Shown here piece after piece: positions 1 through 8,381 of a stretch of DNA of 64,000 nt. Origin of the DNA: Cupriavidus consociatus (lineage in GTDB: Bacteria > Pseudomonadota > Gammaproteobacteria > Burkholderiales > Burkholderiaceae); contig NZ_JAGIQA010000033.1 of the NCBI RefSeq assembly GCF_017814975.1, positions 24,358 to 88,357 of the forward strand. Direction: 5' to 3'. The notes beneath the pieces are model-generated. The model worked only from the letters and a program-made list of their open reading frames with translations. It was not told the DNA's origin and ran no database searches. The translations under genes were made by a program, and so were the position numbers. Every line of letters begins with the position of its first letter. Positions within the stretch are counted from its first letter, which is position 1.

Positions 1-865
1 CGGCGACGCGGACATCGTCATCGCCGGCGGCCAGGAGAACATGAGTGCCGCGCCGCACGTGCTAGTGGGGTCACGCGACGGCCAGCGTATGGGCGACTGG
101 AAACTGACCGACACCATGATCGTCGATGGCCTGTGGGACGCCTTCAACCAGTACCACATGGGCACCACAGCCGAGAACGTGGCGAAGGCATACAACATCT
201 CGCGCGCCCGGCAGGACGAGTTCGCGGCCGCCTCGCAGCAAAAGGCAGAGATCGCGCAGAAGACCGGCAAGTTCAAGGACGAGATCGTCCCGGTCTCGAT
301 CGTCTCGAAGAAAGGCACGGTGATCTTCGACAGCGACGAGTTCATCAAGCACGGGACAACGGCCGAAGCCTTGTCTGGGCTGAGGCCGGCCTTCGACAAG
401 GCGGGCACCGTCACGGCCGGCAACGCCTCGGGGCTGAACGACGGCGCGGCAGCTGTCCTGCTGATGTCGGCTGCCAGGGCGCGCGAGCTGGGGCTGGCGC
501 CGATGGCCCGCATCGCCGCCCACGCGTCGGCCGGGCTCGACCCCAGCATCATGGGCATGGGCCCGGTGCCGGCCTCCCGGCGTTGCCTGCAGAAGGCAGG
601 CTGGAGTGTCAACGACCTGGACCTGATGGAGATCAACGAGGCGTTTGCGGCACAGGCCTGCGCGGTCAATCAGGAGATGGATTGGGACACACGCAAGATC
701 AACGTCAACGGCGGCGCCATTGCCATCGGCCATCCGATCGGCGCGTCCGGCTGCCGCATCCTGGTCACCCTGATCCACGAAATGATCCGCCGCGACGCCA
801 GACGCGGGCTGGCCTCGCTCTGCATCGGCGGCGGCATGGGCGTGGCGCTGGCGATCGAGCGCTGA
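1..865 (+). CDS. phaA: Acetyl-CoA acetyltransferase (beta-ketothiolase), 5' truncated by the window edge
   Basis: Thiolase that condenses two acetyl-CoA to acetoacetyl-CoA, the first step of PHB synthesis, in the cytoplasm. The reading frame is open from base 2 and already reads GDADIVIAGGQENMS, the thiolase stretch that follows the nucleophilic Cys loop, so the N-terminal third including that Cys lies outside the window. Visible motifs are the NEAFAAQA segment with its conserved Glu/Ala run, GGAIAIGHPIGASG carrying the active-site His, and the terminal CIGGGMGVALAIER with the second catalytic Cys. phaB starts 50 bp downstream. The ATG at 41 is internal and not the true start. A role as a degradative thiolase is possible, but the phaB neighbour favours PhaA. 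Confidence 0.93.
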   Translation, partial: GDADIVIAGGQENMSAAPHVLVGSRDGQRMGDWKLTDTMIVDGLWDAFNQYHMGTTAENVAKAYNISRARQDEFAAASQQKAEIAQKTGKFKDEIVPVSIVSKKGTVIFDSDEFIKHGTTAEALSGLRPAFDKAGTVTAGNASGLNDGAAAVLLMSAARARELGLAPMARIAAHASAGLDPSIMGMGPVPASRRCLQKAGWSVNDLDLMEINEAFAAQACAVNQEMDWDTRKINVNGGAIAIGHPIGASGCRILVTLIHEMIRRDARRGLASLCIGGGMGVALAIER

Positions 866-915
866 TCCGCATCAGTACGGCCTTCATTCCATCGATTCCA
901 TTGGAGAACACAGCA

Positions 916-1662
916 ATGAACCAGCAACGCGTAGTCTTGATCACCGGGGGCATGGGCGGCCTGGGAGAAACCATTTCCACCAAGATGGCCGAGGCTGGCT
1001 ACAGGGTGGCGGTGACCTATTCGCCGGGCAACAAGAACCACGGCGAGTGGGTGCAGCAAATGAAGGCGCGCGGGCATGACATCCTGGCCGTGCCCTGCGA
1101 CGTGGCCGATATCGACTCGTGCGTGCAAGCCGTGGCCGCGGTGGCGGAGCAGGCCGGCCCCATCGACATCCTCATCAACAATGCCGGCATCACGCGCGAC
1201 ATGACCTTCAAGAAGATGGACAAGGTGAACTGGGACGCCGTGCTGCGCACCAACCTGGACAGCCTGTTCAACATGAGCAAGCAGGTTGCCGATGGGATGG
1301 TCGAGCGCGGCTGGGGCCGCATCGTCAACGTGTCGTCGGTCAACGGCTCGAAGGGCGCCTTCGGCCAGACCAACTACTCGGCGGCGAAGGCCGGGGTCCA
1401 CGGCTTCACCAAGGCGCTGGCGTTGGAGGTGGCAAGGAAAGGCGTCACCGTCAACACCATCTCGCCGGGCTATATCGGCACCAAGATGGTCACCGCCATT
1501 CCCGATGAGATCCTGAACACGAAGATCCTGCCGCAGATCCCGGTGGGCCGCCTGGGCAAGCCGGAAGAAGTGGCAGGCCTGATCATCTACCTGGCCTCGG
1601 ACGAGGCGGCCTTCGTGACCGGCGCCAATATCGCCATCAACGGCGGACAGCACATGCAGTGA
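916..1662 (+). CDS. phaB: Acetoacetyl-CoA reductase (NADPH), SDR family
   Basis: Reduces acetoacetyl-CoA to (R)-3-hydroxybutyryl-CoA for PHB synthase. The 248-aa protein has the classical SDR layout: cofactor loop TGGMGGLG at residues 10-17, NNAG near residue 88, Ser in VSSVNGSKGAFGQTNYSAAK with the YxxxK pair, and a C-terminal GGQHMQ, all as in PhaB of Cupriavidus. The ATG at 916 follows TTGGAGAACACAGCA, a good ribosome site. It lies directly after phaA and before a phasin-like gene, so a phaA-phaB-phasin transcription unit is likely; the synthase gene phaC is not in view and would be expected upstream. Confidence 0.95.
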   Translation: MNQQRVVLITGGMGGLGETISTKMAEAGYRVAVTYSPGNKNHGEWVQQMKARGHDILAVPCDVADIDSCVQAVAAVAEQAGPIDILINNAGITRDMTFKKMDKVNWDAVLRTNLDSLFNMSKQVADGMVERGWGRIVNVSSVNGSKGAFGQTNYSAAKAGVHGFTKALALEVARKGVTVNTISPGYIGTKMVTAIPDEILNTKILPQIPVGRLGKPEEVAGLIIYLASDEAAFVTGANIAINGGQHMQ

Positions 1663-1733
1663 GCCAGCGGAGCGGCGATGGCAGCTATTCGACAAGACGC
1701 GATGAGACGCGACGAGACTGGCAGGAGACGAAG

Positions 1734-2402
1734 ATGAACAAGATGGTGATCGACCACGAGGCGCTGATCCGGCAGTTTGAGCAGGCTTCGGCGCAACAGG
1801 GCGAGTCCCTGCGCCAGGCGGTACAGGAGGCGACCCTCAAGGCATTGCAGGGTCGTGACCTGACGGTACACAGCATTCAGGACGTCCTGAAAAGCATCAC
1901 CCAGGCCGCTTCGGCCGGGGCGGCCAGGAGCGGCCTGGCGGGACCCGACCTTGAATCCATCCTGGCCGGGACGGTCCAGGGCCTGGACGACGCCCTGGTG
2001 CAGGCGGTGGAAGCGAATCGCCGCGCGCTGCAGCAGATCGTCGACCAGGGCGCGCAACTGCGCGAGGCACACGTGAAGAAGGCATTGTCCGACATCGAGA
2101 AGATGGAAGACCTGCTGTTTTCCACCCTGGGCAAGACGATCGGCGAAGCGGCGCAAACGGTCCAGGGGCCATGGTCATCCGTGCTGGAGGGCATGAAGCT
2201 CAAGGGCAGCGCGACCGGCGCCAGTGCCGCCGCGGTCATCGAGCAACTGACCAGCCAGGCCCGCGCCATGGCGCGCGAGGGCCGTGCGCTCGGGCAAAGC
2301 ACCACCGAGGCCTGGCTGCAGCACTACACCACCCTGGTCACCGGCGTGCTGATCGGTATGTCGAATGGCCTGAACGGGGATGCGGCTCCGCGCAAACCCT
2401 GA
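1734..2402 (+). CDS. Phasin-like PHB granule-associated protein (helical, coiled-coil)
   Basis: A 222-aa, almost entirely helical protein rich in Ala, Gln and Leu, without membrane segments or a signal peptide. I do not see a classical Phasin_2 signature, but amphipathic helices (for example EALIRQFEQASAQQGESLR and REAHVKKALSDIEKMEDL) and the position right after phaA-phaB argue for a granule-surface or granule-regulating protein. The start is placed at 1734 because GGCAGGAGACGAAG precedes that ATG; the longer frame from 1659 adds 25 Arg-rich residues and overlaps the phaB stop. A hairpin follows the stop. The family assignment is inference from composition and context; a DUF family found in PHB clusters is the alternative. 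Confidence 0.6.
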   Translation: MNKMVIDHEALIRQFEQASAQQGESLRQAVQEATLKALQGRDLTVHSIQDVLKSITQAASAGAARSGLAGPDLESILAGTVQGLDDALVQAVEANRRALQQIVDQGAQLREAHVKKALSDIEKMEDLLFSTLGKTIGEAAQTVQGPWSSVLEGMKLKGSATGASAAAVIEQLTSQARAMAREGRALGQSTTEAWLQHYTTLVTGVLIGMSNGLNGDAAPRKP

Positions 2403-2433
2403 CGGTGGTGTCGTCGTGCCATACGCGGCAAAC

Positions 2434-2459
2434 GGACGCTGCGCTGTCGCGCAGCGTCC
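2434..2459 (+). terminator. Strong hairpin after the pha genes
   Basis: GGACGCTGCGC / GCGCAGCGTCC form a perfect 11-bp stem with a TGTC loop, 32 bp after the phasin-like stop and just before the cydA ribosome site. No T-tract follows, so it may be a weak terminator or an RNA-processing or attenuation stem separating pha from cyd. Confidence 0.55.
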
Positions 2460-2489
2460 CATCTATCTCGACGGAGGAGACCCGGACAC

Positions 2490-3893
2490 ATGGATCCCAT
2501 CCTGCTGGCACGCATGCAGTTCGCGGCCAACATCACCTTTCACATCCTGTTCCCGACCATTAGCATTGGTATGGGCTGGCTGCTGCTGTTCTTCCGCTGG
2601 CGCTATCTTGCCAGCGCCAAGCCAGTGGTCCGCCAGGCGTGGCTGAACGCCTATCGCTTCTGGACCAAGGTGTTTGCCCTGACGTTTGCGCTTGGCGTCG
2701 TCAGCGGCATCACCATGAGTTTCCAGTTTGGCACCAACTGGCCGGGGTTCATGGAAACGGTGGGCAATATCGCCGGCCCCCTGCTCGCGTATGAGGTGCT
2801 GACGGCGTTCTTCCTCGAAGCCGGCTTCCTCGGCGTGATGCTGTTCGGGCACGGCAAGGTGAGCGAGCGCGTCCACCTGATGTCGACCTTCTTCGTCGCG
2901 TTCGGCACCACGCTAAGCGCCTTCTGGATCCTGGCCCTGAACTCCTGGATGCAGACCCCGCAGGGCTACGAGATCGTCAATGGGGAGTTCCACGTCAAGA
3001 GCTGGGCCGAAGTCATCTTCAATCCCTCCTTCCCTTACCGCCTTGCCCACATGCTGCTGGCATCCGCACTGACCTGCGCCTTCCTGCTCGCCGGCCTGAG
3101 TGCCTGGCAATTGCTCAAGGGCACCGGGCAGCTGTCCGCCCCCAGGGTGCTGCGCGTCGGGCTGACGCTCGCCGCCGCCGCCATTCCGCTGCAGATTGCT
3201 GTCGGAGACATGCATGGCCTGAACACCCTCCGGCACCAGCCGCAGAAGATCGCGGCAATGGAGGGCGTCTGGGACACTGAGCGCGGTGCGCCCTTGCTGC
3301 TCTTCGCAATACCCGACGAGACGCTGCGGACCAACCATGCTTCGGTCGGGGTCCCGAAGCTCGCCAGCCTGATCCTGACGCATCGCCTCGACGGCGAGAT
3401 TCGCGGCTTGAACACCTTCCGCGACGCCCATCCGCCCGTGCTGCCGATGTTCTTCGCGTTCCGTGTGATGGTCGGCGTGGGCGTGCTGATGCTGGCGGCG
3501 AGCTGGCTCGGCTGGTGGCTGTACCGCCGCGCTGGCTGGCAGCCCCAACACCTGCCGCGCGCACTGCTGTGGGGGCTTGCAGGCATGACATTCTCCGGCT
3601 GGATTGCCACGGTCGCCGGCTGGTATGTCACGGAAGTCGGACGCCAGCCCTTCATCGTCCATGGACTGGTGCGCACTGCCGACGTGGCATCGAGCGTGCC
3701 GGCCCCGCATATCGCCCTGACGCTGTCGCTGTTCGTCAGCGTCTACCTCGCGCTGATCGTCGCCTATGTCAGCGTGCTGAAGTACCTGGCGGAAAAGCCG
3801 GAGGAAACGCCTGCCAGCGACCCTGCCCAGCAGCCCTCCATACCGTCTGGTGCGATACCGCCGCGGATCTTGCCGACCGGGAGCACATCATGA
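2490..3893 (+). CDS. cydA: Cytochrome bd-type ubiquinol oxidase subunit I (CIO-like)
   Basis: Membrane subunit that oxidises quinol and carries the b and d haems, reducing oxygen without proton pumping. The protein has 467 aa, multiple hydrophobic helices, the N-terminal haem ligand His in the NITFHILFPT segment, the quinol-loop motif RHQPQKIAAMEG, and GWYVTEVGRQPFIVHG near the C-terminus. The short Q-loop and total length resemble the cyanide-insensitive CIO/CioA branch more than E. coli CydA (about 520 aa). The start at 2490 follows ACGGAGGAGACCCGGACAC. Its stop overlaps the cydB start (ATGA), so the two subunits are translationally coupled. No cydX or cydDC is seen nearby. Confidence 0.93.
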   Translation: MDPILLARMQFAANITFHILFPTISIGMGWLLLFFRWRYLASAKPVVRQAWLNAYRFWTKVFALTFALGVVSGITMSFQFGTNWPGFMETVGNIAGPLLAYEVLTAFFLEAGFLGVMLFGHGKVSERVHLMSTFFVAFGTTLSAFWILALNSWMQTPQGYEIVNGEFHVKSWAEVIFNPSFPYRLAHMLLASALTCAFLLAGLSAWQLLKGTGQLSAPRVLRVGLTLAAAAIPLQIAVGDMHGLNTLRHQPQKIAAMEGVWDTERGAPLLLFAIPDETLRTNHASVGVPKLASLILTHRLDGEIRGLNTFRDAHPPVLPMFFAFRVMVGVGVLMLAASWLGWWLYRRAGWQPQHLPRALLWGLAGMTFSGWIATVAGWYVTEVGRQPFIVHGLVRTADVASSVPAPHIALTLSLFVSVYLALIVAYVSVLKYLAEKPEETPASDPAQQPSIPSGAIPPRILPTGSTS

Positions 3894-4894
3894 GCTGGAT
3901 GCGTTTCGACGATGCCCTGCCCGTCATCTTCATGGCGCTGATGGGCCTGGCCATGCTGGCCTATGTGATCAGCGACGGCTATGACCTCGGCGTCGGCATG
4001 CTGATGCACCGGGCCACGCCCGCCGAAAAGGATGTGATGGTGGCCTCGATCGGCCCGTTCTGGGACGCTAACGAAACCTGGCTGGTGCTGGGCGTCGGGA
4101 TCCTGCTAGTGGCTTTCCCCAAGGCGCACGGATTGATCTTGACGGAGCTCTACCTGCCAGTCACGCTAATGCTGGTCGGTCTGATCCTGCGCGGCGTAGC
4201 CTTCGATTTCCGGGTCAAGGTGAAGAGCGCGCGCAAGCCGACATGGGACAGATTATTTTTCGCGGGTTCTACCATGGCCTCCGTTGCACAGGGCTGGATG
4301 CTGGGCCGCTACATCAGTGGTTTTGGCAACGGTTGGAACTACCCTCTGTTCGCGGCCGCGATCGCAGCCGCGCTGCCGATGGCCTATGTGCTGCTTGGCG
4401 CGTGCTGGCTCATCATGAAGACCGAAGGCGAGTTGCAGCAGCGCGCCGTGCAGTGGGCGAAGACCGCATGGGCGCCGATGGCATGCGGGCTTGCCCTGAT
4501 CTCCGTGGCGACGCCATGGATCAGCGCCGTCGTCCGGGAACGCTGGTTCGTACTGCCCCAGATCATTGCCTTGCTTGCCATCCCGATGGCGACCGGCATC
4601 ATGCTGATGGCAGTGCGCCTGCTCCTGAACACCCGGTTGGTGCGTGGGCCGGTCGCCTGGCTCCCCTTCGTGTTGCTGATCGCCGTCTTTGTGCTCAGCT
4701 TCCTCGGCCTGGCCTACAGCATCTTCCCCTTCGTCGTGATCCACCGCCTGACGATCTGGCAAGCCGCCAGCAGTCCGGAGGCCCTGCGAGTCATCCTGGC
4801 TGGCGTTTGTATCTCGGTACCGGCCATCGCGGGCTACACCGTGTTCTCCTACCGCGTGTTCCGTGGCAAGACGCGCGCACTCCGCTACGCTTAG
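3890..4894 (+). CDS. cydB: Cytochrome bd-type ubiquinol oxidase subunit II
   Basis: Structural partner of CydA in the bd oxidase. The 334-aa protein has about eight predicted membrane helices and family landmarks: YVISDGYDLGVGML near the N-terminus, SIGPFWDANETWLV, and the LYLPVTLMLVGLILRGVAF segment. It starts inside the CydA stop codon (overlap of 4 bp), which confirms a cydAB operon. It ends 39 bp before a GC-rich hairpin, so the operon probably contains only these two genes. A longer upstream reading of the same frame is rejected because it lies inside cydA. Confidence 0.93.
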   Translation: MSWMRFDDALPVIFMALMGLAMLAYVISDGYDLGVGMLMHRATPAEKDVMVASIGPFWDANETWLVLGVGILLVAFPKAHGLILTELYLPVTLMLVGLILRGVAFDFRVKVKSARKPTWDRLFFAGSTMASVAQGWMLGRYISGFGNGWNYPLFAAAIAAALPMAYVLLGACWLIMKTEGELQQRAVQWAKTAWAPMACGLALISVATPWISAVVRERWFVLPQIIALLAIPMATGIMLMAVRLLLNTRLVRGPVAWLPFVLLIAVFVLSFLGLAYSIFPFVVIHRLTIWQAASSPEALRVILAGVCISVPAIAGYTVFSYRVFRGKTRALRYA

Positions 4895-4933
4895 GCACCC
4901 ATGATGCTGCACCGCCACACAACGCATGATAGT

Positions 4934-4957
4934 GGCCCGGGTTATTACCCGGGGGCC
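4934..4957 (+). terminator. Hairpin after cydAB
   Basis: CCCGGGT-TATT-ACCCGGG forms a perfect 7-bp GC-rich stem 41 bp after the cydB stop, in the gap before the histidine kinase. It lacks a T-run, so its termination strength is uncertain. Confidence 0.45.
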
Positions 4958-5086
4958 GGCTGGCTGGAATCCGGCAGTACACTGCAACATCCTGACTTGC
5001 GTCAGAACGAACAGGCATTCATCGACCCCAACTTCGGGAATGCACTATCCGGCGAGTCCAATAACCGCGGAGAAAGGGCACGCGAC

Positions 5087-6859
5087 ATGCATCGTGACCG
5101 TATGCGCATAGGCATCTGGGGCGGCATGGCATTGGCGGCGATCGCGCTGTCCGTGTGGCTCGCCTATGCCATGGCGTTGCGCGCCGGCCTCGAGCAGTTG
5201 CGCGTCGCCGGCCAACATCGGCTAGATGTCGTCGCCGCGCGACTGGACGGCGAACTGTCCCGCTTCGATTACCTGCCCTCGCTACTTGAGTCCACCACGG
5301 ATGTCTTCGAATTGCTTTCCCGGCCCGACGACGCGTCGCTCAAGCAGCACGTCAGCCGCTACCTGCAAGGCATCACCGCGACCGCAGGTGCCGACAACCT
5401 GTACGTCACACAGCGCTCCGGCATGACCCTTGCCGCCGCAGACTGGAACCAGCCGGGTACGCCGGTAGGCGCGGATCTGTCGTTCCGCCCGTATATGCGG
5501 GATGCGCTGGAACACGGGCAGGGTCGCTTCTACGGCGTGGGGTTTACTTCCGGACGCCCCGGCTACTACCTCGCCTTTGCCCTGCGGCAGGACGGCGTGC
5601 AGCGCGGCGTCGCCACCGTCAAGGTCAACCTTGACGCAGTGGAACGGAACTGGGTCCAGATCCCGGGCAAAGTACTTGTGGTGGACGCCCGCGACGTCGT
5701 GATCCTGGCCTCGCTGCCGCAGTGGAGATTGCGTCCGCTGGCGCCGTTGACGGCAGCCATGCTGGCCGAGGCCGCACGCGCGCGCACCTATGGCAAGTCG
5801 GACCTGATGCCGCTGGACTGGCAGGTCCGCTCCCGGTTGGACCAGCATACCACCCGCGTACGCCTGGACAGCGTGGAGTACCTTGCGTCCGAACGCACAG
5901 TCAACCACGGCCTGTGGCGAATCGTGCTGCTGGACGACGAACTGCCGGCGCGCACCCTCGCCCGCAACGCCGCCATCGGCGCGCTGCTGGCCGGCATGGT
6001 GTTTTTTTTGCTGATCCTGGTGGTAGCACAGCGCCGGCGAGCCGCCCAGCAGCAAATGGCGGCGCAGCGCGCGCTGCGTGAGGCGCACGACAGCCTGGAG
6101 GGCAAGGTGCTTGAACGGACCGCCGAGTTGCGGGCGCTGCAGAACGACCTCGTCCACGCCGGCAAACTGGCTGCACTGGGACAAATGTCCGCCGGGATCG
6201 TGCATGAGCTGAACCAACCCCTGGCGGCGATGCGCACGCTGTCTGACAACGCCGCAGTGCTACTGGACCAAGGGCGACTCGGCGATGCCGCAGGCAACCT
6301 GCGCCGCATCGCCAACCTGATCGGGCGCGTGGCCCGACTCACCCAGCAGCTCAAGGCCTTTGCCCACAAGACCCAGGCGCCCCTGCGGCCGGTCGCGGTG
6401 CGCCAGGTGATCCAGGACGCGTTGTTTGTGGTGACCGCCCGCTTGCGCGAGCTCGATATCAACGTCGACGTCGCGGCAACGAACGACGATTTTTGCGTCC
6501 TGGCCGACGAGCCCCGGCTGGAACAGGTCCTGGTCAACCTGCTGGGCAACGCCGCCGATGCATTGTCGGGTGCCGCCGTGCGAAAACTGGAAATCGGCCT
6601 GGCCCAATGCGAAGGCCAATGCGTACTAACCATCCGCGACTCGGGACCAGGCATTCATCCGGACGTGCTGCCGCGGCTGTTCGAGCCGTTCGTGACGACC
6701 AAGCCCGCCGGCAAGGGTCTCGGACTCGGCCTGATGATCTCGGCGCATATCGTGCGCGAGTTCGGTGGCCGCCTGTATGCCAAAAACCTGGCGCCTGGGG
6801 GCGCCGAATTCGTCGTCGAACTACCGCTTGCGCCGCCGACCCAAGGGGAACATCAATGA
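5087..6859 (+). CDS. DctB-like membrane sensor histidine kinase
   Basis: The sensor half of a two-component system. From the chosen start the 590-aa protein has an N-terminal membrane helix (about residues 8-31), a periplasmic PDC-like sensory domain, a second helix (IGALLAGMVFFLLILVV), a coiled coil, then a kinase core: H-box GQMSAGIVHELNQPLAAM (His about 373), N-box LVNLLGNAADAL, G1 IRDSGPGI and GKGLGLGLMIS. The HELNQPLAAM box is typical of DctB/FlrB-type kinases that feed sigma-54 regulators. The ATG at 5087 is preferred to one at 4901 because of the CGGAGAAAGG ribosome site and the immediate membrane helix. The stop overlaps the regulator start. The ligand is unknown; DctB relatives sense C4-dicarboxylates. 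Confidence 0.85.
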   Translation: MHRDRMRIGIWGGMALAAIALSVWLAYAMALRAGLEQLRVAGQHRLDVVAARLDGELSRFDYLPSLLESTTDVFELLSRPDDASLKQHVSRYLQGITATAGADNLYVTQRSGMTLAAADWNQPGTPVGADLSFRPYMRDALEHGQGRFYGVGFTSGRPGYYLAFALRQDGVQRGVATVKVNLDAVERNWVQIPGKVLVVDARDVVILASLPQWRLRPLAPLTAAMLAEAARARTYGKSDLMPLDWQVRSRLDQHTTRVRLDSVEYLASERTVNHGLWRIVLLDDELPARTLARNAAIGALLAGMVFFLLILVVAQRRRAAQQQMAAQRALREAHDSLEGKVLERTAELRALQNDLVHAGKLAALGQMSAGIVHELNQPLAAMRTLSDNAAVLLDQGRLGDAAGNLRRIANLIGRVARLTQQLKAFAHKTQAPLRPVAVRQVIQDALFVVTARLRELDINVDVAATNDDFCVLADEPRLEQVLVNLLGNAADALSGAAVRKLEIGLAQCEGQCVLTIRDSGPGIHPDVLPRLFEPFVTTKPAGKGLGLGLMISAHIVREFGGRLYAKNLAPGGAEFVVELPLAPPTQGEHQ

Positions 6860-8214
6860 GCGACACCCATCCCATCCGCGTAATTTTCGTCGAGGACGAA
6901 GAGGATGTGCTGATCGGCAGTTCGCAGGCGCTCGAACTCGCTGGCTTCACTGTCGACGGGTTCGCCTCCGTAGAGCAGGCGCGCGCCAGCGTCAGCCTGG
7001 GTGTGCCTGCCGTAGTGGTATGCGACGTCAGGCTGCCGGGCATGACCGGCGTGTCCTGGCTGAGCGAGCTTCAGGGCGTTGACGCCGACCTGCCCGTCAT
7101 CCTGATGACCGGCCATGGCGACATCTCCATGGCCGTGCGGGCCATGCGCCAGGGAGCCTACGACTTTATCGAGAAGCCGTGCTCATCCGACCATCTGGTG
7201 TCCGTGGTCAGGCGGGCTGCCGACCGGCGCAAGCTGAGCCTGGAGGTGCGGGGCCTGCGCGAGCAACTGGAGGGCTGGCGCGGCATCCAGGCGTGCCTGA
7301 TCGGCCGTTCCGCCCAGATGGAGCGCGTGCGTCGGGCGGTCCGCGCGCTCGCCGATGCGCCTGCCGACGTGGTGATCTACGGCGAGACCGGGACGGGCAA
7401 GGATCTCGTCGCGCGCTGCCTGCACGACCACAGCGCACGGCGCGCCGCCAATTTTGTGCCGTCGAACTGCGGCGGCCTGCCCGAGTCGCTGGCCGAAAGC
7501 GAACTGTTCGGGCACGAGGTGGGATCGTTTACCGGCGCCACACGCCGACGCTGCGGCAAGTTTGAGCACGCCCAAGGCGGGACGCTGTTCCTCGATGAAA
7601 TCGAGAGCATGCCACTATCGGTACAGGTCAAATTCCTGCGCGCGCTGCAGGAGCGCTCTATCGAGCGCGTGGGATCGAACGAGCCCATCCAGGTCGATTG
7701 CCGCGTGATCGCCGCCAGCAAAGAAGATCTGAAGCTCCTCAGCGAGCAAAAGAAATTTCGCGCCGACCTGTACTATCGCATCGGCGTCGCCTTCATCGAC
7801 CTGCCACCATTGCGTGAGCGCCGTGAAGATATCCCGCTGCTGTTCGAGCATCTTATCTTGCAGGCGGCGACGCGCTTTGGCCGTCCGGCGCCCGTGCTCG
7901 AGAGTGCCCAGTTCGACCTGCTGCTATCCCATTCATGGCCCGGCAACGTGCGCGAACTGCGCAACGTGGCAGACCGCTTCGTGCTCGGGCTGCTGTCCGA
8001 CGACTTCGACCTGCACCACAGCCACGGCGAACGGTGCCATAGCCTTCCCGACCAACTCGAACAGTTCGAACGTGTCGTTGTCATGGAAGAAATGAAGCGC
8101 CACAACTTCGACGTCGCCGCTACCGCGAAAGCGCTTTCCATCCCCAAGCAGACGTTGTACTCCAAGCTCCGCCGGCTCCATATCGGCTATGACAAGGAGC
8201 AGTCGGAAGAGTGA
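6856..8214 (+). CDS. DctD/NtrC-like sigma-54-dependent response regulator
   Basis: A 452-aa activator of sigma-54 promoters, partner of the preceding kinase (ATGA overlap). The receiver domain has the acidic pair near VEDEED, phospho-acceptor Asp57 in VVCDVRLPG and Lys107 in IEKP. The AAA+ domain has Walker A GETGTGKD, the sigma-54 contact loop and Walker B GGTLFLDEIES; the C-terminus has a Fis-type helix-turn-helix (AATAKALSIPKQTLYSKL). The sigma-54 loop reads GSFTGA instead of GAFTGA, an Ala-to-Ser change. Lying between cydAB and phaZ, it could control either one, or the DAACS symporter at 10.9-12.2 kb. I found no clear -24/-12 promoter nearby. Confidence 0.88.
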   Translation: MSDTHPIRVIFVEDEEDVLIGSSQALELAGFTVDGFASVEQARASVSLGVPAVVVCDVRLPGMTGVSWLSELQGVDADLPVILMTGHGDISMAVRAMRQGAYDFIEKPCSSDHLVSVVRRAADRRKLSLEVRGLREQLEGWRGIQACLIGRSAQMERVRRAVRALADAPADVVIYGETGTGKDLVARCLHDHSARRAANFVPSNCGGLPESLAESELFGHEVGSFTGATRRRCGKFEHAQGGTLFLDEIESMPLSVQVKFLRALQERSIERVGSNEPIQVDCRVIAASKEDLKLLSEQKKFRADLYYRIGVAFIDLPPLRERREDIPLLFEHLILQAATRFGRPAPVLESAQFDLLLSHSWPGNVRELRNVADRFVLGLLSDDFDLHHSHGERCHSLPDQLEQFERVVVMEEMKRHNFDVAATAKALSIPKQTLYSKLRRLHIGYDKEQSEE

Positions 8215-8381
8215 TCGCCGTGCATGAGCCACCGGCTGATGCCGCCGATCCAAACTGCGAATGCGCGTGATCGCGGGCTCGTCGGCCCGATGCATACACG
8301 CGTTCGCGCTCATCCCGCAGGCCCGGCGCAGGCCCGCTGTTCAGACCCGTCGTTTCAGGTCATTTCCACAGGGTATTTCTC

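Noticed and set aside
1659..1733. Longer N-terminus for the phasin-like protein
   Set aside because: It overlaps the phaB stop and consists of Arg/Asp-rich residues that look non-coding; the start at 1734 has a good ribosome site.
4901..5086. Upstream start for the sensor kinase giving 62 extra residues
   Set aside because: The extension is low in hydrophobic content and covers the hairpin after cydAB; the ATG at 5087 has a ribosome site and leads directly into the membrane helix.
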